DNA of 7,574 nt from Desulfobacterales bacterium (GTDB taxonomy: Bacteria > Desulfobacterota > Desulfobacteria > Desulfobacterales > JAUCGF01), in the NCBI GenBank assembly GCA_029940345.1, contig JAOZRC010000246.1, forward strand, positions 1 through 7,574. Reading direction: 5' to 3'. Within the stretch, counting starts at the first letter, position 1; each line of letters begins with the position of its first letter. Position numbers and translations under genes: made by a program. Below, one piece after another: positions 5,580 to 7,574 of the stretch. Below the pieces are notes generated by a model. That model had not been told where the DNA came from. It ran no database searches and saw only the letters and a program-made list of their open reading frames with translations.

Positions 5580-7409
5580 TCATTTCTTAATAAACACAGG
5601 GATATTGTAATTGCCTCCGAACGCCCGGAAAACGCCGTTGATGCCGTCATGGTCGGAGCAGTAAATATCTCCTCTGTCCTTGACGTATTGCAAAACTTCC
5701 CCGGTGAATCCGCCGGAAGACACCAGCCACATCTGAACTTCAGGCACGGACAGTCCGGATTCTTCGGCCTCTTGCTTCAGAGTTTCAGCCGCATGTTCCA
5801 GTTTTTTGACTTTTTTCATCCCCATTTTTGTCTTGGTGTATTTGCATTCGCAGACCCAGGCGCGCTCCTGGCCCCTTTCTTTTACCAACTCCCGGCCGTA
5901 AACATCTATCTGAAAAGCCCTTGTTTTAGAACCTTTGACATGTTTGGTGTCAACAAACTGGAAAAGCGGCAGGCTGATCTCACCGGTTTTTCCGAAGAAT
6001 TTTCCGTGGATGGTCTCGCGGTTAAATTTCATCATGGTCACTTGCACGACAGTTTCTAAAAACCGTCCTTTCAGGTTATTGAACAGGTTCTGCTGGCTCA
6101 GATCAATCTCATCCACGCCCTCAAGGTCCTTTTGATAAACGAATTTGATGAAGCGCATCAGGCATATATCGTTGAATGCGTAATATCTGGCCTTGGTGCG
6201 CCACACCAGATCGGCCAGATAGAGTTTTTCGATCTTCTCCTCCACCGCCTTTTTGGAGACATTAAGCTTTTCCGCAATCTCCCCGATCTCCACCGGCAGA
6301 TTGTTGTAGCGGGTGAAATAATAGATGATCTTTTTGCCAAGGGCCTCGTCACTGTCCGCATTGATATGCTTACGATTATCCTGGAAATGGGTCTGCCAGA
6401 AACCGAATATCCAGCCCTGTTCGATTTCGTAGCGGATTAATCGGTCAATTGCGTCTGTTCCATCGAAATTTTTATTTTCATATTTTGACATGGCCAGACA
6501 GTAGAGATAATAGGGATGCCCGCCAGTCTGAGCGCTGGCATACATAGCGTTTTGTGGGCTGATTGCCGCATCAGGCACATAAATTTCAAGCAACTGGTGT
6601 AACAGGGCAGCGCCGTCGGGAACCGACAGGGGCCTCAGATAGGTGAAACCGAAACGTCCGCCCAGAGGCCCTCCCATCACCGTCCTGAAAATAAGCGTTA
6701 CCGCGGAGCCGGACACCAGCATGGGGGCTTTGCGGCTTTGAGCCTGGCGGTCATACGTGGCGCACAAATCAGTTGCGCTCTGATCCGTCAGAAGCCCCTT
6801 GGCCCTCAGCTCTAAAAAGTTGTCATACGAGGTGTCGTAAACGGAAAATTTCATATCCTGAAACTCATCAATGATCACCGCGACCCTGGTTCCGGAAAAA
6901 GAAGCTAACATTTCAGGAATACAGATAAAGTCATCCCAATGATTTTGGGCATCTTCATGATCGTTTTCCAAATAGCGTTCGAGGAAATCATGAGCCATTT
7001 TTTTGGCAAGCTGCACGGCGTTATTTTGTGATTCAAATTCCGGAATATTTTTCAATTTAAAAGACCGGTCCTGAAACAGAACAGGGTCCTGATGGCAATA
7101 CGCGATATATTGCCGGAAAAACACCGTGGCATATTCCAATAAAAATCTCCGCAAGGTCGTCTTTTCCCGCTTCATCCTGAAATAAAACGGCGCTACTTTG
7201 TACTCCGGTTTAAAGAAAACGGTATTCACCAACCGATCTAACAAAACCGTTTTCCCCATCCGCCGCGGCGCGATAATCGCGGTGCTCGGCGCGGCCGTGC
7301 GTTGGATATTTTTCACCCAGGCATCCAACTCCCGCAAGATTTCCACACGGTCTGTAAATTCTTCATAAGCCAGCATCTCTTCCACAGGAAGTATTTTTTC
7401 ATCAGACAT
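5580..7409 (-). CDS. AAA+ ATPase of the archaeal-ATPase type with C-terminal PD-(D/E)XK nuclease-like domain
   Basis: The 609-residue protein starts with the typical FTDREILxEL-like entry (18-28). A modified Walker A follows, APRRMGKT (47-54), then Walker B VAVIIDEFQD (176-185), a sensor-like LVSGSAVTLIF (231-241) and TGGHPYYLYCL (295-305), as in PF01637-like and STAND-like ATPases. A winged-helix segment covers about 370-405 (IGEIAEKLNVSKKAVEEKIE). The C-terminal domain has E452 in GRFLE, D502 in FQIDVYG and E521-C522-K523 in WVCECKY, the spacing of a PD-(D/E)XK nuclease and similar to the DUF234 end of these ATPases. GAGGT lies 7 nt before the ATG at 7409, supporting the start. The gene looks intact. 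Such proteins are common in accessory and defence regions, but their substrate is not known. It precedes the CARF-HEPN gene in the same direction by 144 bp. A role in CRISPR is inference from that position alone. Confidence 0.8.
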   Translation of the reverse strand: MSDEKILPVEEMLAYEEFTDRVEILRELDAWVKNIQRTAAPSTAIIAPRRMGKTVLLDRLVNTVFFKPEYKVAPFYFRMKREKTTLRRFLLEYATVFFRQYIAYCHQDPVLFQDRSFKLKNIPEFESQNNAVQLAKKMAHDFLERYLENDHEDAQNHWDDFICIPEMLASFSGTRVAVIIDEFQDMKFSVYDTSYDNFLELRAKGLLTDQSATDLCATYDRQAQSRKAPMLVSGSAVTLIFRTVMGGPLGGRFGFTYLRPLSVPDGAALLHQLLEIYVPDAAISPQNAMYASAQTGGHPYYLYCLAMSKYENKNFDGTDAIDRLIRYEIEQGWIFGFWQTHFQDNRKHINADSDEALGKKIIYYFTRYNNLPVEIGEIAEKLNVSKKAVEEKIEKLYLADLVWRTKARYYAFNDICLMRFIKFVYQKDLEGVDEIDLSQQNLFNNLKGRFLETVVQVTMMKFNRETIHGKFFGKTGEISLPLFQFVDTKHVKGSKTRAFQIDVYGRELVKERGQERAWVCECKYTKTKMGMKKVKKLEHAAETLKQEAEESGLSVPEVQMWLVSSGGFTGEVLQYVKDRGDIYCSDHDGINGVFRAFGGNYNIPVFIKK

Positions 7410-7467
7410 GCTTGTTACCTCATTTTCGGTTTCAGGGATTTCCCCTTTTCAAAAAAGGAGTGCTATT

Positions 7468-7495
7468 GCACAGGTCGAAAAATTTCGACCTGTGC
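7468..7495. repeat. Perfect 13-bp inverted repeat upstream of the ATPase gene
   Basis: Arms 7468-7480 and 7483-7495 (GCACAGGTCGAAA and its reverse complement) are separated by two bases. It lies 59 bp upstream of the ATPase start codon. There is no U-tract directly after it on either strand. It could be an operator, a terminator for an outside gene, or a small repeat element. Confidence 0.7.
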
Positions 7496-7513
7496 GGTTA
7501 CACTTATCGGTAG

Positions 7514-7574
7514 GGTGGACATCGCCGGAAACATATATTGTATACAGTGCCTATCTTTGTCGGCGATGCCCACC
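7514..7574. repeat. REP/MITE-like inverted repeat cut by the window end
   Basis: GGTGGACATCGCCG (7514-7527) and CGGCGATGCCCACC (7561-7574) are reverse complements with one mismatch, around a 33-bp AT-rich middle that contains TATATTGTATA. The right arm reaches the last base, so the element may be longer. The GGGTGGGC...GCCCACC style resembles extragenic palindromes tied to REP-associated transposases, but no transposase is present. Confidence 0.55.

Noticed and set aside
5535..6059. 174-residue plus-strand frame opposite the ATPase-nuclease gene
   Set aside because: It is antisense to a well-supported gene, begins in low-complexity repeat sequence and shows no domain.

Overview
The window carries one side of a CRISPR-Cas locus, probably from a Desulfobacterota-type bacterium (the former Deltaproteobacteria). 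That guess rests on the gene families and on low-complexity intergenic repeats of a style I associate with that group. No taxonomic marker is present, so it is tentative. No RNA genes or complete transposons were seen.

Layout. Four identical 37-bp CRISPR repeats lie at 31-292. A 256-bp AT-rich, gene-free, leader-like stretch (293-548) separates them from cas1. Every convincing gene except one fragment is on the minus strand, pointing at the array. In transcription order they are: an AAA+ ATPase fused to a PD-(D/E)XK nuclease-like domain (7409-5580); a Cas02710/Csx1-like CARF-HEPN ribonuclease (5435-4122); cas2 (3777-3490); a truncated reverse transcriptase reading frame (3493-2960); an archaeo-eukaryotic-type primase of the CRISPR-associated primase-polymerase kind (3101-1653); and cas1 (1544-549). 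A C-terminal remnant of a VapC-like PIN toxin (3876-4103) lies on the plus strand between the CARF-HEPN gene and cas2.

How the genes work together. Cas1 and Cas2 form the spacer integrase. The reverse transcriptase and primase-polymerase between them suggest a module able to make DNA from RNA or extend prespacers before insertion. A CARF-HEPN nuclease is the usual accessory effector of type III systems, switched on by cyclic oligoadenylate from Cas10. No Cas10, Cas7, Cas5 or Cas6 gene is in the window, so the interference complex must be elsewhere.

The most notable feature is the RT/primase joint. The RT reading frame is recognisable up to its first catalytic aspartate strand (motif A), then meets the primase at its own catalytic DxD motif, in the -1 frame. 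The rest of the RT palm, including the YxDD box, and the thumb are missing. Two adjacent near-identical pentamers (3084-3080 and 3079-3075) sit exactly at the joint, and losing one would fuse the two frames. This looks like a collapsed RT-primase fusion gene, or a chimera joined at two convergent catalytic strands.

The right end (7410-7574) has no gene. It holds a perfect 13-bp inverted repeat and the start of a REP- or MITE-like inverted repeat that is cut by the window edge.
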